NCBI GenBank assembly: GCA_003175985.1
Contig: PSRJ01000180.1
Span: 1 to 41,770 of the forward strand
DNA: 41,770 nucleotides
Source of the DNA: Terriglobia bacterium
Lineage (GTDB): Bacteria; Acidobacteriota; Terriglobia; Bryobacterales; Bryobacteraceae
Reading direction: 5' to 3'
Within the stretch, counting starts at the first letter, position 1; each line of letters begins with the position of its first letter. The position numbers and the translations under genes were made by a program. Positions 34,322 to 41,770 of this stretch are shown here, piece by piece. The notes beneath the pieces were generated by a model, which was given only the letters and a program-made list of their open reading frames with translations, was not told the DNA's origin and made no database searches.

Positions 34322-34644
34322 GAGGCGAGATTTACTGGGCGGATCTAAACCTGGTTCGCCGCCCGGAACAGGCGGGGCTCCGGCCCGTGCTCATCCTGAG
34401 TAACGATCTATTCAATCGCAAGTCGGAGACAGTCATTGCGATGGCGATTACGAGTCAGCCGCAAAAAGCAGGATTTCCTCTGACTCTGGTGCTTCCTGAG
34501 GGCGGGCTACAGAAACCGTCCTGGATCAAGATTTGCCAAATCAGGACCATTTCTGTCGATCGTCTAGGCAAGAAGATTGCTGCCGCCGATCCGGGAACTG
34601 TGGCTCAGGCCGTGGATGGCCTATTGGAATTGATCGGCTCGTAG
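34306..34644 (+). CDS. MazF/PemK/ChpB-type toxin (mRNA interferase)
   Basis: 112 residues from a TTG start inside the antitoxin gene. The MazF/PemK fold is evident: ILRGEIYWADLN, the RPVLILSNDLFN strand pair with the conserved Arg, ETVIAMAITSQ, SWIKICQIRTISVDRLGKK (the conserved loop and final strand), then the C-terminal helix. MazF-type toxins cleave RNA at short sequence motifs and stop growth; the recognition site cannot be predicted. Expression is translationally linked with the antitoxin by the overlap. A short hairpin GACCT-CGCGC-AGGTC (34644-34658) overlaps the stop codon. Confidence 0.9.
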   Translation: MAGILRGEIYWADLNLVRRPEQAGLRPVLILSNDLFNRKSETVIAMAITSQPQKAGFPLTLVLPEGGLQKPSWIKICQIRTISVDRLGKKIAAADPGTVAQAVDGLLELIGS

Positions 34645-34696
34645 ACCTCGCGCAGGTCAGCGAATTGGTGGCATGCAGTCCAATGGCGCGGCGGCC

Positions 34697-34707
34697 GTAG
34701 GATGATT
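34697..34707. repeat. Right 11-bp direct repeat flanking the toxin-antitoxin cassette
   Basis: Second copy of GTAGGATGATT, identical and in direct orientation to the one at 34062-34072. It lies in the 91-bp gap between the toxin stop and the end of the convergent secreted-protein gene. Confidence 0.55.
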
Positions 34708-34735
34708 CCTTCACTCCGCGCCTGCAGTTCTACCT

Positions 34736-35233
34736 TCATTGCGCCGTGGCAATCATTAGGGAACGCGGAATAACCGACGGGACCGGGGCGGAAATCACGG
34801 TGCTAGCGCGCCCCGTCATGTTGTCGTAGACCTCGATCGTCGGGCTGATGGAACAGAAGATGGCCTGATTCGAGCCTACCTTAACCGCTGCGGCGATCTG
34901 GATTCGTCCGGCTGGACCGGTAACCTCGGCGCGATCAAGATCCAGGAACTCGGCCTTGCCAAAATTCAGATTGTCTATTATCTTCTGTTTCAGAAGCTTG
35001 CCCTCGTTATCGTAAAGATCCAGTTCAATTTTGCATGGCGTCTGCGCGATGAGCACGGGCGGCGCCACACGCACATTGTTGAGCACGTTGATGCGCAGCG
35101 TTTCGCCGCTGGCCAGACCGAGAACGCCGAACGAAAGAGTCGAGCTTGTGCTGGAAGGACCGACGGGTATGGTTTGTGCGAACACCACGCCCACGGAAAC
35201 GAGCGCCGTAACAAAGAAACACCGATGAGACAT
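34736..35233 (-). CDS. Small secreted protein of unknown function
   Basis: 165 residues with a strong GAGGAGGAAGGA ribosome site and a signal peptide (MSHRCFFVTALVSVGVVFAQ). I do not recognise the family. The mature part is beta-rich: STLSFGVLGLASGETLRINV, PPVLIAQTPCKIELDLYDNE, GPAGRIQIAAAVKV and AIFCSISPTIEVYDNMTGR. The two cysteines may form a disulfide. Similar small secreted proteins that start with an ASGETLRI-like strand are common beside acidobacterial hydrolases, which is only a general likeness. It diverges from the iorA-like operon with 99 bp between starts. Confidence 0.75.
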   Translation of the reverse strand: MSHRCFFVTALVSVGVVFAQTIPVGPSSTSSTLSFGVLGLASGETLRINVLNNVRVAPPVLIAQTPCKIELDLYDNEGKLLKQKIIDNLNFGKAEFLDLDRAEVTGPAGRIQIAAAVKVGSNQAIFCSISPTIEVYDNMTGRASTVISAPVPSVIPRSLMIATAQ

Positions 35234-35332
35234 GTTCCTTCCTCCTCTATTCTTGGAGTAACACGAATTGGGCTCCGGAGTTGCGGGCTTGACCTCAAGG
35301 TCTTTCCCGCCATAACCTGAGCGGAGAAGATT

Positions 35333-35800
35333 ATGAGCACGATTAGTTTAAAGGTGAACGGGCAGATGCGCCGTCTGGACCTGGATCCCTCCACGCCGCT
35401 GCTATACGCTTTGACTGACGATCTGGAGCTTCGTGGCCCGAAATTCGGCTGCGGGCTGGGCCAATGCGGCGCCTGCACTGTAATTGTAAAAGGGCAGGCG
35501 ATCCGCTCCTGCATTACGCCGGTGCGGTCCGTGGAAGGGGCGGAGATTACCACCCTGGAAGGGATCGGAAGCATCGAGAAACCCCATCCCTTGCAGAAGG
35601 CTTTCATTGAGGAACAGGCGGCACAGTGCGGCTTCTGTTTAAATGGCGTCATCCTGACTGCGAAAGCGCTTCTGGATAAGAATCCGCGAGCAACCGACGC
35701 GGAGATTCAGCAGGGAATGTCTGGGGTTCTTTGCCGCTGCTTCGCCAATGTACGCATGCTGCGTGCGATCAAACGCGCGGGACAGGAGATGGCGAGATGA
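35333..35800 (+). CDS. iorA: (2Fe-2S)-binding subunit of molybdenum hydroxylase, isoquinoline 1-oxidoreductase alpha type
   Basis: 155 residues, the usual IorA size. The plant-ferredoxin-type cluster is GCGLGQCGACTVIVKG, and the second [2Fe-2S] cluster in the helical domain uses QCGFCLNGVILTAKAL and LCRCFANVRMLRAI. Electrons from the molybdenum subunit pass through these clusters. The TGA overlaps the next gene's ATG (ATGA). There is no FAD subunit, as is usual for the Ior group, which donates to cytochromes or quinones. iorA is used for the family; the substrate need not be isoquinoline. Confidence 0.9.
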   Translation: MSTISLKVNGQMRRLDLDPSTPLLYALTDDLELRGPKFGCGLGQCGACTVIVKGQAIRSCITPVRSVEGAEITTLEGIGSIEKPHPLQKAFIEEQAAQCGFCLNGVILTAKALLDKNPRATDAEIQQGMSGVLCRCFANVRMLRAIKRAGQEMAR

Positions 35801-38130
35801 GGAAACCGGCAATGACACCAGATGCACGCGCGGCGCTGCGGGGCGCCGGTTTCTCGCGGCGGGATTTTCTGAGAACCTCGGGTGCGCTGATCGTGAGCTT
35901 CAGTTTGCGCAAGGCGGACGCTCAGTTCGGCTTTGGACCCTCGACAGGGTCGCCCGCAGCGAACCAGGTGGATTCGTGGATCGCGATCGCGGCCGATGGG
36001 AGCGTGACTGCCTACAGCGGCAAGGAGGAACTGGGCCAGGGCATTGCAACGGCGCAGCAGCAGTTGGTGGCCGAAGAACTCTCCGTACCGTTCAACCGGG
36101 TCACGCTGCTCTACTGCGATACCGCAATGACGCCGGATCAGGCATACACGGCGGGGAGCCAGTCGCATCCGGCAAATTTTAATCGCAACAACCTGGGCCA
36201 GGCAGCGGCCACGGCGCGGGAAGCGCTCTTCCGGATGGCGGCCGAAAGGCTGGGTGTCCCCGCGGATCAGCTTACGGCGAGCGAGGGCGCTATCAGTGCA
36301 AAGGGCGACCCATCGAAAAGGATCACCTACGCTCAGTTGGTAGGAGGAAAGAAGTTCAGCCTGGGGCTGAACCCCAACGCCAAAAGGAAGCACCCTCGGG
36401 AATGGACTGTCCTCGGCAAACCAGTTCAGCGACCCGACCTGCCAGGATTGGTAACCGGACAGTTCGAATTCGTTCACAACGTGCGCTTGCCCGGCATGCT
36501 GCACGGCCGCGTCGTCCGGCCGCCCGTCGTGGGCGCCACGGTCGTCAGCGTGGATGAAAGCTCGGTGAAGGATCTGCCTGGCGTCGTGAAGGTCGTGGTG
36601 AAGAAGAACTTTGTGGGCGTCGTGGCACAGAAGCCGTGGCAGGCGATCCAGGCGGCGAACAAGCTAAAGGTCGCGTGGAGCGCAGGTAGCGGGCTGCCCA
36701 GCCACGCGGATTTTTACGAGAATCTGCCGAAACAGAAACAGACCCGTGACACTTTGCTGGTGGATTCCAAAGATGTCGAGCAGAAGCTCGGAGAAGCCGC
36801 CACGGTAGTGAAATCGACCTACTATCATCCCTACCAGATGCACGGATCCATGGGCAGCTCTTGCGCGGTTGCCGATGTGCAAGGCGACAAGGCCACGCTG
36901 TGGTCTCCGACCCAAGGCGTCTGGTATCAAAAGACCACCGCCGCCATGGTGATGGGATTGAAGCCGGAAAACATCCATGTGATTTTCCGGCGCGGTTCCG
37001 GCTGCTACGGATTGAACGGCGCGGACACGGTTACCTATGACGCGGCGCTGCTGTCGCAGGCTGTAGGCAAACCGGTGCGCGTGCAACTAACTCGCAAAGA
37101 CGAGATGGCCTGGGAGAACTATGGCAACGCATTCGTAATGGAGGAGCGTGCGGGACTGGATGCGCAAGGCAACATTATCGCCTGGGATCACGAGGCATGG
37201 TCGCCGTCTTTGGGGAATCGCCCAGGACCGGGAACGCCGGGCAACGTGATTACCGGATCTCTGGCGGGCTTTGCGGCGGATGCGTTTTCTCCGCGGGCAG
37301 CCTCGGAACCGCGCGCGTTCAACAATGGGAGTAATGGCGTCCCTTCCTACATGGCGGGAACCATTGGAGGGGCGTCACACGGTACCGGCACAGTGAGGAG
37401 CGAGCGGGCGCTGGTACATAATGTAGCCTCACCATTCTGGACGGGTCCCCTGCGATCGCCGGCGCGGCTGCAAAACACATTCGCGCACGAAGGTTTCATG
37501 GATGAATTGGCGGCTCGGGTTAAGGCCGATCCGCTAGCCTACCGGTTGCATCATTTGAAAGATCCGCGATTGATTGAAGTGGTCAAGCAAGCCGCCAAAG
37601 CCGCCAACTGGGAGGCACGTCCTTCTCCGCGGCCGGGGAACCGCAAAACCGGCATCGCCGCCGGGCGCGGGATAGCCTGCGTCTTGTATGAAGGTGATAA
37701 CGGATATTCCGCCCTGGTGGCCGAAGTGGAAGTGAATCAGGACACCGGGAAAGTAAGCGTCAAGCGCATGGTCGTGTGTAACGACGTGGGGCCGGTTTCG
37801 AACCCGGACGGATTGCGCAACCAGATCGAAGGCGGCGCATTGCAAGGCATGAGCCGCGCGCTGCTGGAAGAGGTGACGTGGGACGAGCAGAAGGTAACGT
37901 CGGTCGACTGGCGTACCTACCAGACGCTGCCGTTGGGGTTTGAGGTCCCGAAGATCGAAACGGTACTCCTCGACCAGCCCGACGAAGAGGCGACCGGGGC
38001 AGGGGAGACCTCGATTACCGTGGCGGCGGCAGCCATTGGGAACGCGATCTTCGATGCCACGGGTGCGCGCCTGCGGCAGATTCCATTTACGCCGGAGCGC
38101 GTGAAGGCTGCGTTGGCGGCGCGAGGATGA
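35797..38130 (+). CDS. iorB: Molybdopterin-binding hydroxylase subunit, isoquinoline 1-oxidoreductase beta type, Tat-exported
   Basis: 777 residues from the ATG that overlaps the iorA-like stop; the ORF extends 22 codons further upstream inside iorA and that part is not needed. A twin-arginine signal is clear (FSRRDFLRTSGALIVSFSL), so the folded enzyme is exported with its partner. Xanthine-dehydrogenase-family features: SGKEELGQGIATAQQQLVAEEL, MHGRVVRPPVVGATV, YHPYQMHGSMGSSCAVADV, the FRRGSGCYGLNGADTVTYDA segment and the C-terminal GAGETSITVAAAAIGNAIFD with the catalytic Glu. It hydroxylates an N-heterocycle or oxidises an aldehyde; specificity unknown. Its stop overlaps the esterase gene (ATGA). 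Confidence 0.9.
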   Translation: MRKPAMTPDARAALRGAGFSRRDFLRTSGALIVSFSLRKADAQFGFGPSTGSPAANQVDSWIAIAADGSVTAYSGKEELGQGIATAQQQLVAEELSVPFNRVTLLYCDTAMTPDQAYTAGSQSHPANFNRNNLGQAAATAREALFRMAAERLGVPADQLTASEGAISAKGDPSKRITYAQLVGGKKFSLGLNPNAKRKHPREWTVLGKPVQRPDLPGLVTGQFEFVHNVRLPGMLHGRVVRPPVVGATVVSVDESSVKDLPGVVKVVVKKNFVGVVAQKPWQAIQAANKLKVAWSAGSGLPSHADFYENLPKQKQTRDTLLVDSKDVEQKLGEAATVVKSTYYHPYQMHGSMGSSCAVADVQGDKATLWSPTQGVWYQKTTAAMVMGLKPENIHVIFRRGSGCYGLNGADTVTYDAALLSQAVGKPVRVQLTRKDEMAWENYGNAFVMEERAGLDAQGNIIAWDHEAWSPSLGNRPGPGTPGNVITGSLAGFAADAFSPRAASEPRAFNNGSNGVPSYMAGTIGGASHGTGTVRSERALVHNVASPFWTGPLRSPARLQNTFAHEGFMDELAARVKADPLAYRLHHLKDPRLIEVVKQAAKAANWEARPSPRPGNRKTGIAAGRGIACVLYEGDNGYSALVAEVEVNQDTGKVSVKRMVVCNDVGPVSNPDGLRNQIEGGALQGMSRALLEEVTWDEQKVTSVDWRTYQTLPLGFEVPKIETVLLDQPDEEATGAGETSITVAAAAIGNAIFDATGARLRQIPFTPERVKAALAARG

Positions 38131-39743
38131 GAGGCACTGCGATTATGACGGCGGTATTCACCAAAACCAGCCTTTGGCTCAGCGCTTTCTTGCTCTGCGC
38201 CGCAGCGATCCCAGGCCACGCCCAGCCATTTACCGAACTCAAGAGCGCGCTGGTGGATTACTCGAAGGCCGATCTCGAGCCTCGCAAAGCGTGCGACTTG
38301 TTAGGCAAGTTTCGCTCGAAGGAAATCGTGCAGATCACGGCTACCATGATGGACGCCGGCGCCGCGCCGGCGCACTGCCGCGTCTCGGGTCTCCTGTCTC
38401 CCGAAATCGCCTTCGAGGTGAGCCTGCCGGCGAAATGGAATGGGCGATTTTACATGATTGGTAACGGCGGCCACGCGGGCGAGGCGATGGAAGCGCCGAA
38501 CCGTGCCGAGCAGCGGACTGCCGCGCTGCAGAACGGGTTCGCCTTCGCCCAGACCAATACGGGACACGATGCGCGCAAAGAGCCCGGCGCCAGCTTCGTC
38601 ATGAGCAATCCGGAAAAGGCGATCGATTATGCCTACCGGGCTGTGCATCTTACCGCCAACACGGCGAAGCAAATCACGAAAGACTACTACGGCAAGCCCG
38701 TCTCGCGCGCCTATTGGAATTCCTGCTCCAACGGCGGGCGCCAGGGTCTCATCGAGGCGCAGCGATTCGCCGATGACTTCGATGGGATTGTGGCCGCGTC
38801 TCCCTGGGTCGATCAGACCGGCTTCACGATTGCCGCAATGTGGAACCAAAAAGCGCTCAGCGCCGCGTCCCTTACGCCGGCCAAACTGGCGCTCTTAGGT
38901 GGCAAAGTGATGGAGAAATGCGACGCCATCGACGGGCTCAAGGACGGCCTGATCGACGATCCGCGTAAGTGCGCTTTCGACCCGTCACGTGACGTCCCTG
39001 CCTGCACTGCGGGCGCCGACGGCCCCGACTGTCTGACGGCCGCACAGGCGGAGGCCGTTTCGAAGGTGTATACCGGGCCCGTGAGCAACGGCAAGCCTTT
39101 CTTTCCCGGCTATATGTTGGGCAGCGAAGCCGTGATGCCGGGCCTGTTCGGGGGCGGTACGGGAAGCGGCTGGATGAACGTGCTCGTGGCCGCGCAGCCG
39201 GACGGCAAACCCGCGGATTTCAACCTCGCGGAAGGCACCATGCGGTATCTTGTAGCGCGGCCGCCGAAGCCGGATTACGATTTCCAGAGCTTCGATTTCG
39301 ATCGCGATATCCACCTGCTCGACTACTGGAGCACGCAGGCGGATGCCAAGAACCCGGACCTTTCCGCATTCCGGAAACGCGGCGGCAAGCTCCTCATCAC
39401 TTACGGGTGGGCGGACTCGATTCTGCAGCCGATGATGGGCGTGAATTACTACGAACAGGCATTGGCGAAGAATGGCCCGGAGACGCCCCAATTCTTCCGT
39501 CTGTTTATGGCGCCTGGCGTGGCACACTGCGGCGGCGGTATCGGTCCCGATCGCCACGACGCTATGACCGCGATGATCGATTGGGTGGAGAAAGGCAAAG
39601 CGCCGGATTCCCTAATGGCCCGGCGTGTGGTGAACAGCCAGGTCGTGCGCACTCGCCCGCTCTGTCCCTACCCGCAGGTGGCCCGCTACTCGGGTCAGGG
39701 AAGCGTGGATGACGGAACCAATTTCCGCTGCGTGGCCCCCTGA
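38127..39743 (+). CDS. Tannase/feruloyl-esterase family alpha/beta hydrolase, exported
   Basis: 538 residues from the ATG overlapping the previous stop; an internal ATG at 38145 starts a good signal peptide (MTAVFTKTSLWLSAFLLCAA). The fungal-tannase-like CS-D-HC set is complete: Cys-Ser in YWNSCSNGGRQGLIEA, Asp in ITYGWADSILQP and His-Cys in APGVAHCGGGIGP. The lid region contains several Cys pairs. Such enzymes split gallate, ferulate or related aromatic esters outside the cytoplasm. Being the third gene in a tight operon with an exported molybdenum hydroxylase suggests stepwise use of aromatic plant compounds, which is inference. The expected catalytic residues suggest it is active. Confidence 0.9.
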   Translation: MRGTAIMTAVFTKTSLWLSAFLLCAAAIPGHAQPFTELKSALVDYSKADLEPRKACDLLGKFRSKEIVQITATMMDAGAAPAHCRVSGLLSPEIAFEVSLPAKWNGRFYMIGNGGHAGEAMEAPNRAEQRTAALQNGFAFAQTNTGHDARKEPGASFVMSNPEKAIDYAYRAVHLTANTAKQITKDYYGKPVSRAYWNSCSNGGRQGLIEAQRFADDFDGIVAASPWVDQTGFTIAAMWNQKALSAASLTPAKLALLGGKVMEKCDAIDGLKDGLIDDPRKCAFDPSRDVPACTAGADGPDCLTAAQAEAVSKVYTGPVSNGKPFFPGYMLGSEAVMPGLFGGGTGSGWMNVLVAAQPDGKPADFNLAEGTMRYLVARPPKPDYDFQSFDFDRDIHLLDYWSTQADAKNPDLSAFRKRGGKLLITYGWADSILQPMMGVNYYEQALAKNGPETPQFFRLFMAPGVAHCGGGIGPDRHDAMTAMIDWVEKGKAPDSLMARRVVNSQVVRTRPLCPYPQVARYSGQGSVDDGTNFRCVAP

Positions 39744-39750
39744 CCTTTGG

Positions 39751-39767
39751 GGCCGGCCTCACCGGCC
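39751..39767. terminator. Hairpin between convergent esterase and PPK2 remnant
   Basis: GGCCGG (39751-39756) and CCGGCC (39762-39767) make a 6-bp all-GC stem with a 5-nt loop, eight bases after the esterase stop codon. It has no T-tract and would serve both strands equally. Confidence 0.4.
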
Positions 39768-39795
39768 ACTCCCGGCGCCGCGATGAGACGAGGGC

Positions 39796-40303
39796 TTACT
39801 CCACACGGGTGAGAATGCCGCCCCGCCGCTGGTACCGTTCGGGGACAAAATTCTGCTCGGCAATCGGCGGCCGGACGTACTTGCGGCGATCGAGTGGTGG
39901 CAGCTGGATCGGTTCGGGTGTCAGGTCCTCATACGGGATCATCGAGAGGAGATGGCGGATCACGTTCAGGCGCGCGCACTTTTTGTTATCGGCGTCCACA
40001 ACGTACCAGGGAATCTGTTTGATATCGGTGTGGGCGAACATTTCGTCCTTGGCGCGCGAATACTCCACCCAGCGGCGGCACGATTCCAGGTCCATGGGAC
40101 TCAATTTCCAGCGTTTGGTCGGATCTTTGATGCGCTCCTGAAAGCGCCGCTCCTGTTCCTCGTCGCTCACCGAGAACCAGTACTCCCCCCTTCCCCGCGG
40201 CGTCGCGACCTTCGAAAATCACGACCACTTTCAGCCCTTTATGCCGGACCCACTCCTGCAACTTGACCAGCTCGACCTGCAGCCGGCGTAGCCACTCCGG
40301 CCC
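39796..40303 (-). pseudogene. Polyphosphate kinase 2 (PPK2) remnant: 5' loss, internal deletion and frameshift
   Basis: On the minus strand, one frame reads [20 protein letters not shown] and [15 protein letters not shown] (N-terminal helix and Walker A of PPK2, ending near 40185). A different frame then continues from [14 protein letters not shown] through [40 protein letters not shown] to the normal C-terminus at 39796. In intact PPK2, roughly 100 residues, including the Walker B Asp and lid, separate these parts; they are missing. The joint falls in GGGGAAGGGGGGAG. No start codon lies between the N-terminal helix and an in-frame stop at 40325. The product cannot be functional. An assembly error at the G-run is the alternative. 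Confidence 0.8.
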
Positions 40304-40380
40304 GCCTATAATAAAGAAACGACATCATTCGGAGCAGCGGTTTTGGGCTTGGGGAATAGATTGAGATCTCTGATTTTACG

Positions 40381-40470
40381 GTGAACTGGATGAAGGCCAT
40401 TGAGCACCACCGGGAATCCAAACAGGCGTTAGCCGCTCTGGAGAAGCATCGAGCCACGCATGGCTGCGAA
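40381..40470 (+). CDS. Possible 29-residue ORF overlapping the next gene
   Basis: GTG at 40381 (or ATG at 40390) opens a short frame, NWMKAIEHHRESKQALAAL onward, ending in HGCE at 40470. It overlaps the start of the 91-residue ORF by 11 bp, as coupled genes do. The text is helical and charged. An in-frame stop at 40357 limits it. It may be a leader, a tiny antitoxin-like protein, or chance; it is not recognised. Confidence 0.25.
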
Positions 40471-40735
40471 TAAGTTACCAGAACGGCAAGAGCTTGAGAA
40501 CCTCTGGCGTGGTCACCTGCGCGAAGCTCGTGTGCGTTATGAAGAAGCTTCGAGGCTATTCCGCGCTACGTGGGGAGAGCACTTTGAACGACGGCTGACC
40601 GAAGATCCAACATTTGCGATCCAGAATGCCCGTCAAGCCGAAGTGAAAGCTTTAAACGAATACGTCCGTGTGCTGAAGATCTTTACTGACCTCGTTTTGC
40701 ATGGCAAGGTACCGGACGTGGAAGATCAAAAATAA
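40460..40735 (+). CDS. Small helical protein of unknown function
   Basis: 91 residues, with an ATG start and no strong ribosome site. It is almost wholly helical and charged: LENLWRGHLREARVRYEEAS, FRATWGEHFERRLTED, FAIQNARQAEVKALNEYVRV, then LKIFTDLVLHGKVPD. The regular pattern and lack of stop-prone composition argue for a real gene. No domain is recognised. It lies between the PPK2 remnant and the TauE-like gene, in a region of small orphan frames. Confidence 0.55.
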   Translation: MAANKLPERQELENLWRGHLREARVRYEEASRLFRATWGEHFERRLTEDPTFAIQNARQAEVKALNEYVRVLKIFTDLVLHGKVPDVEDQK

Positions 40736-40923
40736 AGCTTCGATAGTTCCGCGAAACGCAGAGTTCCTCTAGCGCTCGCTGTCTGGAAATCTTGAAGGAA
40801 TCTGGACACCTCCAGCCCATCCGGGATTGCGTACGTGTTGTGCACTTGCTCGTTGGGGATCACCCCGGCGATATTCCGCCAGCGTTGAATGCCCCGGAAT
40901 TGGAGAACTGGCTTCGGCAGCAC
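40726..40923 (-). CDS. Questionable 65-residue ORF
   Basis: A GTG-initiated frame convergent with the preceding gene (10-bp overlap). Text such as PNEQVHNTYAIPDGLEVSRF is not repetitive and could be coding, but no ribosome site, domain or neighbour supports it. The stretch 40736-41028 holds nothing else that I can identify. Confidence 0.2.
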   Translation of the reverse strand: MLPKPVLQFRGIQRWRNIAGVIPNEQVHNTYAIPDGLEVSRFLQDFQTASARGTLRFAELSKLYF

Positions 40924-41028
40924 GGCTCCGAAATCGTCGCCCCGGCGCCCGCGCCAATGTAACCTTGGAAGTCCGGCGCAGCTCTGTTTTGGCGGGGCAA
41001 AAGATGGGCACGATATAATTGCGCCACG

Positions 41029-41385
41029 ATGCCCTATCTATTTGCTGGATTCGCGGTCGGTATTCTTGGCGGGTTGTTCGGCGTCGGAGGTGCCGAGATG
41101 ATTATTCCGCTGCTTGTGTACGTCTTCGGATTTGCGCAGCACAAGGCGCAGGGCACGTCCTTGGCGATGCTCCTTCCACCGCTAGGGCTATTAGCAGCTT
41201 GGCGCTACTACTCCGTTGGCCAGGTTGACGTGCGTGTGGCAATGGTATTGGCGCTCGGCTTCTTCATAGGTGCGCCACTTGGGGCCTTCGGGGCTACGGC
41301 ACTACATCCCGAAGCTCTCCGTCGGATCTTCGGCGTACAACTGCTCCTGATTTCCTTGCACATGATCTTCGCGCATTCAAAATAG
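41029..41385 (+). CDS. Half-size TauE/SafE (TSUP) family membrane transporter
   Basis: 118 residues with three to four membrane helices. The TSUP signature is at the N-terminus: FAGFAVGILGGLFGVGGAEM, IIPLLVYVFG, then HKAQGTSLAMLLPPLG, and a later FFIGAPLGAFGATALHPEAL and FGVQLLLISLHMIF. Ordinary TauE/SafE proteins have two such halves (about 240-270 residues). This is a single half and would need to dimerise. The frame ends naturally in a short tail (AHSK), so it is not an obvious truncation. Probable substrate is sulfite, sulfonate or another small anion; unknown. Confidence 0.85.
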   Translation: MPYLFAGFAVGILGGLFGVGGAEMIIPLLVYVFGFAQHKAQGTSLAMLLPPLGLLAAWRYYSVGQVDVRVAMVLALGFFIGAPLGAFGATALHPEALRRIFGVQLLLISLHMIFAHSK

Positions 41386-41601
41386 CAACTCATCAATCAA
41401 GACTCGAAAGTAGCCACTACCCCCAATCCCTGTGGCAATCGGCGCTGCTGACTGGCGGACCGCCCGGGCGAGAGTCTCGATCTCCTTCAGCTTGCGTGAA
41501 TTTCCATTGCCGTTCGTCCCCATGTTGAACCAGTCCGCAGTCGCACGGGAATCTGCCTGGTACTCCTGCCACGCGCGCGGCGCGACCTCTCTAGCTCTCA
41601 T
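41377..41601 (-). CDS. Questionable 74-residue ORF
   Basis: From an ATG at 41601 the frame reads REVAPRAWQEYQADSRATAD and later KLKEIETLARAVRQSAAP, IGGSGYFRVLIDELLF. The longer frame to 41724 runs into the tRNA gene and is rejected. No ribosome site or known domain; overlaps the TauE-like gene by 9 bp. Confidence 0.2.
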   Translation of the reverse strand: MRAREVAPRAWQEYQADSRATADWFNMGTNGNGNSRKLKEIETLARAVRQSAAPIATGIGGSGYFRVLIDELLF

Positions 41602-41697
41602 ATCGGCTGTGCAGTTAATGATCCGATGGAGCGTTTGCCACCAATCGGAGGGAGGCGAGCAATGAAGCAGCGTAAATAGTCGAAAGGAAGAGAAAGC

Positions 41698-41770
41698 TGG
41701 TACGCCCGAGTGGATTCGAACCACCGACCTTTTGCTCCGGAGGCAAACGCTCTATCCAGCTGAGCTACGG
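41698..41770 (-). tRNA. tRNA-Arg (anticodon CCG), 5' end cut by the window edge
   Basis: On the minus strand the sequence folds as a tRNA: D-stem GCTC/GAGC, anticodon stem TTTGC/GCAAA around the loop CTCCGGA (anticodon CCG, reads CGG), variable AGGTC, T-arm GGTGG-TTCGAAT-CCACT, acceptor 3' strand CGGGCGT, A and encoded CCA. The visible 5' CCG pairs with CGG of the acceptor, so only the first four bases are missing. Confidence 0.93.

Noticed and set aside
41602-41724. N-terminal part of a minus-strand frame running into the tRNA gene
   Set aside because: Overlaps the tRNA-Arg; typical false extension through a tRNA.

Overview
The window is GC-rich, densely coded chromosomal DNA. It reads as a soil or heterotrophic Acidobacteriota genome, most like the Bryobacterales/Solibacter lineage. 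This taxonomic call is an inference from gene content: an ADOP-type duplicated permease, a photosynthetic-reaction-centre-type cytochrome c fused to a LolA-like domain, a DUF1111 di-haem oxidoreductase, a BlaI/M56 pair whose peptidase carries TPR and TonB domains, an isoquinoline-oxidoreductase-type molybdoenzyme next to a tannase-family esterase, and a GT2-GT4 glycosyltransferase fusion. No phage, CRISPR array, rRNA or complete insertion sequence was seen.

Layout. 1-3.3 kb: end of a LamG-like protein, then two secreted c-type cytochromes on the minus strand. 3.4-5.8 kb: BlaI-type repressor and M56 sensor peptidase behind a promoter with repeated operator-like half-sites. 5.7-12.0 kb: a long minus-strand run (bicupin, HpaB-type flavin monooxygenase, flavin reductase, Ppx/GppA, nucleotidyltransferase, sugar isomerase). 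12.2-13.4 kb: ChrR-like cupin anti-sigma factor and ECF sigma factor. 13.4-17.7 kb: a signalling block with a three-receiver response regulator facing away from a translationally coupled GGDEF protein and hybrid histidine kinase with HPt. 17.7-20.3 kb: exported metallo-beta-lactamase-fold protein with an altered metal motif and two exported paralogues, all joined by ATGA overlaps. 20.3-25.2 kb (minus): glycosyltransferase fusion, six-hairpin-like protein, ArsB/NhaD-type carrier. 25.2-28.1 kb: a nested palindromic element, then a MarR regulator and an exported MBL hydrolase that share a 22-bp promoter motif. 28.2-34.0 kb: DUF885 peptidase-like protein, PAP2 phosphatase, MetE-like methyltransferase, ADOP permease. 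34.06-34.71 kb: RHH/MazF-PemK toxin-antitoxin pair between 11-bp direct repeats. 34.7-39.7 kb: small secreted protein and the operon iorA-like/iorB-like/tannase. 39.8-41.8 kb: a PPK2 pseudogene, small unknown ORFs, a half-size TauE/SafE transporter and the 3' part of a tRNA-Arg(CCG) gene.

Functionally the region is heterotrophic and surface-oriented: exported hydrolases and redox enzymes, probable aromatic oxidation (HpaB with flavin reductase and bicupin; IorAB with tannase), and many regulators. No single gene set is clearly a new defence or mobile system. The most unusual items are the multi-receiver regulator beside a divergent GGDEF/hybrid-kinase operon, the bicupin-monooxygenase operon, the MarR/MBL pair with its duplicated motif and apparently leaderless start, the directly repeated ends of the toxin-antitoxin cassette, and the internally deleted PPK2 gene.
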